Shown here piece after piece: positions 38,739-39,134 of a stretch of 39,134 bases of DNA (its first letter is position 1; each line of letters opens with the position of its first letter). Source of the stretch: an uncultured Pirellulaceae bacterium (GTDB taxonomy: Bacteria > Planctomycetota > Planctomycetia > Pirellulales > Pirellulaceae). A program made the position numbers and the translations under genes. The stretch spans positions 1 to 39,134 of the forward strand of contig CALDEW010000162.1 in the NCBI GenBank assembly GCA_937942355.1, read 5' to 3'. The notes under the pieces are model-generated. The model had not been told where the DNA came from and searched no databases. It was given only the letters and a program-made list of their open reading frames with translations.

Positions 38739-39134
38739 ATGTCGAAACCGGAAGACTTCAATCTCGAGGCCTTAGTCAGCACAGCTAAACAGCTGGGGCC
38801 CAATGAGCGCTCGCAGTTTCTGTTGCTGTTGCCGCCGGAGACACGTAGCGCGATCGCGCGTACGCTTGAGGGGCTTAAAGTAGATACGGTTCATCCTTCA
38901 GTCGAAGATCTCAGTATTCGATCGGCCGCGACTCTCATCGTCGACCAGACGGAATCTGGTGATGAGGAATTGTCACAATCCGGTAGCCCTGCCACGATTG
39001 ATGAGCATCTCGAAATCCGGAACTTGGACAACTTCTCTTCCAAGACAGTTGTTGAACACATTGATGGTGCTCCTCTACAAACTGGGGCTTCGGAAGACGG
39101 TCACGGGCGATTGCGGGGCGACGATTTCGCTGCC
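38739..39134 (+). CDS. 5' part of a CDS truncated by the window edge, function unknown
   Basis: ATG at 38739 followed by 132 codons without stop to the window end (MSKPEDFNLEALVSTAKQLGPNERSQFLLLLPPETRSAIARTLEGLK...), my own translation; not in the ORF track because incomplete. Confidence 0.6.
   Translation, partial: MSKPEDFNLEALVSTAKQLGPNERSQFLLLLPPETRSAIARTLEGLKVDTVHPSVEDLSIRSAATLIVDQTESGDEELSQSGSPATIDEHLEIRNLDNFSSKTVVEHIDGAPLQTGASEDGHGRLRGDDFAA

Noticed and set aside
9265-38855. Frequent TCGCGCG/CGCGCGA octamer-like words throughout the window (e.g. near 9270, 17109, 19259, 24296, 26000, 30123)
   Set aside because: Mostly within coding regions and explainable by Arg/Ala codon usage; I cannot compute enrichment here. 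A k-mer test against a codon-shuffled background would decide.

Overview
Chromosomal window from a planctomycete-type bacterium (DUF1559 pilin-like protein, LEPR-type extracellular protein, dockerin-like GH16). The main feature is a compact, same-strand block of six large genes (about 3410-23707, minus strand) that I read as a poly-gamma-glutamate-like (CapB/CapC, PgsB/PgsC) polymer synthesis and export locus adapted to a diderm cell. In transcription order it encodes: a CHASE2/GAF-like sensor with a degenerate kinase core; a CapC protein with two CapC-like membrane units fused to two hydrolase-like repeats; a membrane-anchored protein of unknown family; a standalone hydrolase-like protein homologous to the CapC-fused repeats; a 1859-aa secreted protein with TPR-like helices and a candidate C-terminal beta-barrel; and a CapB Mur-ligase-like synthetase fused to a large HEAT-like N-terminal region. 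No CapA/PgsA is seen. Flanking genes: tandem-parvulin PPIase, DUF1559 protein, ruvC-ruvA, ispF, a GT2 glycosyltransferase, a polysaccharide-lyase-like/beta-helix protein, an MsbA-like ABC exporter, GH16 with dockerin-like repeats, a LEPR protein fused to a cyclophilin, a three-gene ABC-2 transporter, and a truncated CDS at the right edge. Several non-coding repeats and inverted repeats were found by eye. No tRNA, rRNA, CRISPR or transposase was recognised. All family assignments come from reading motifs without database searches.
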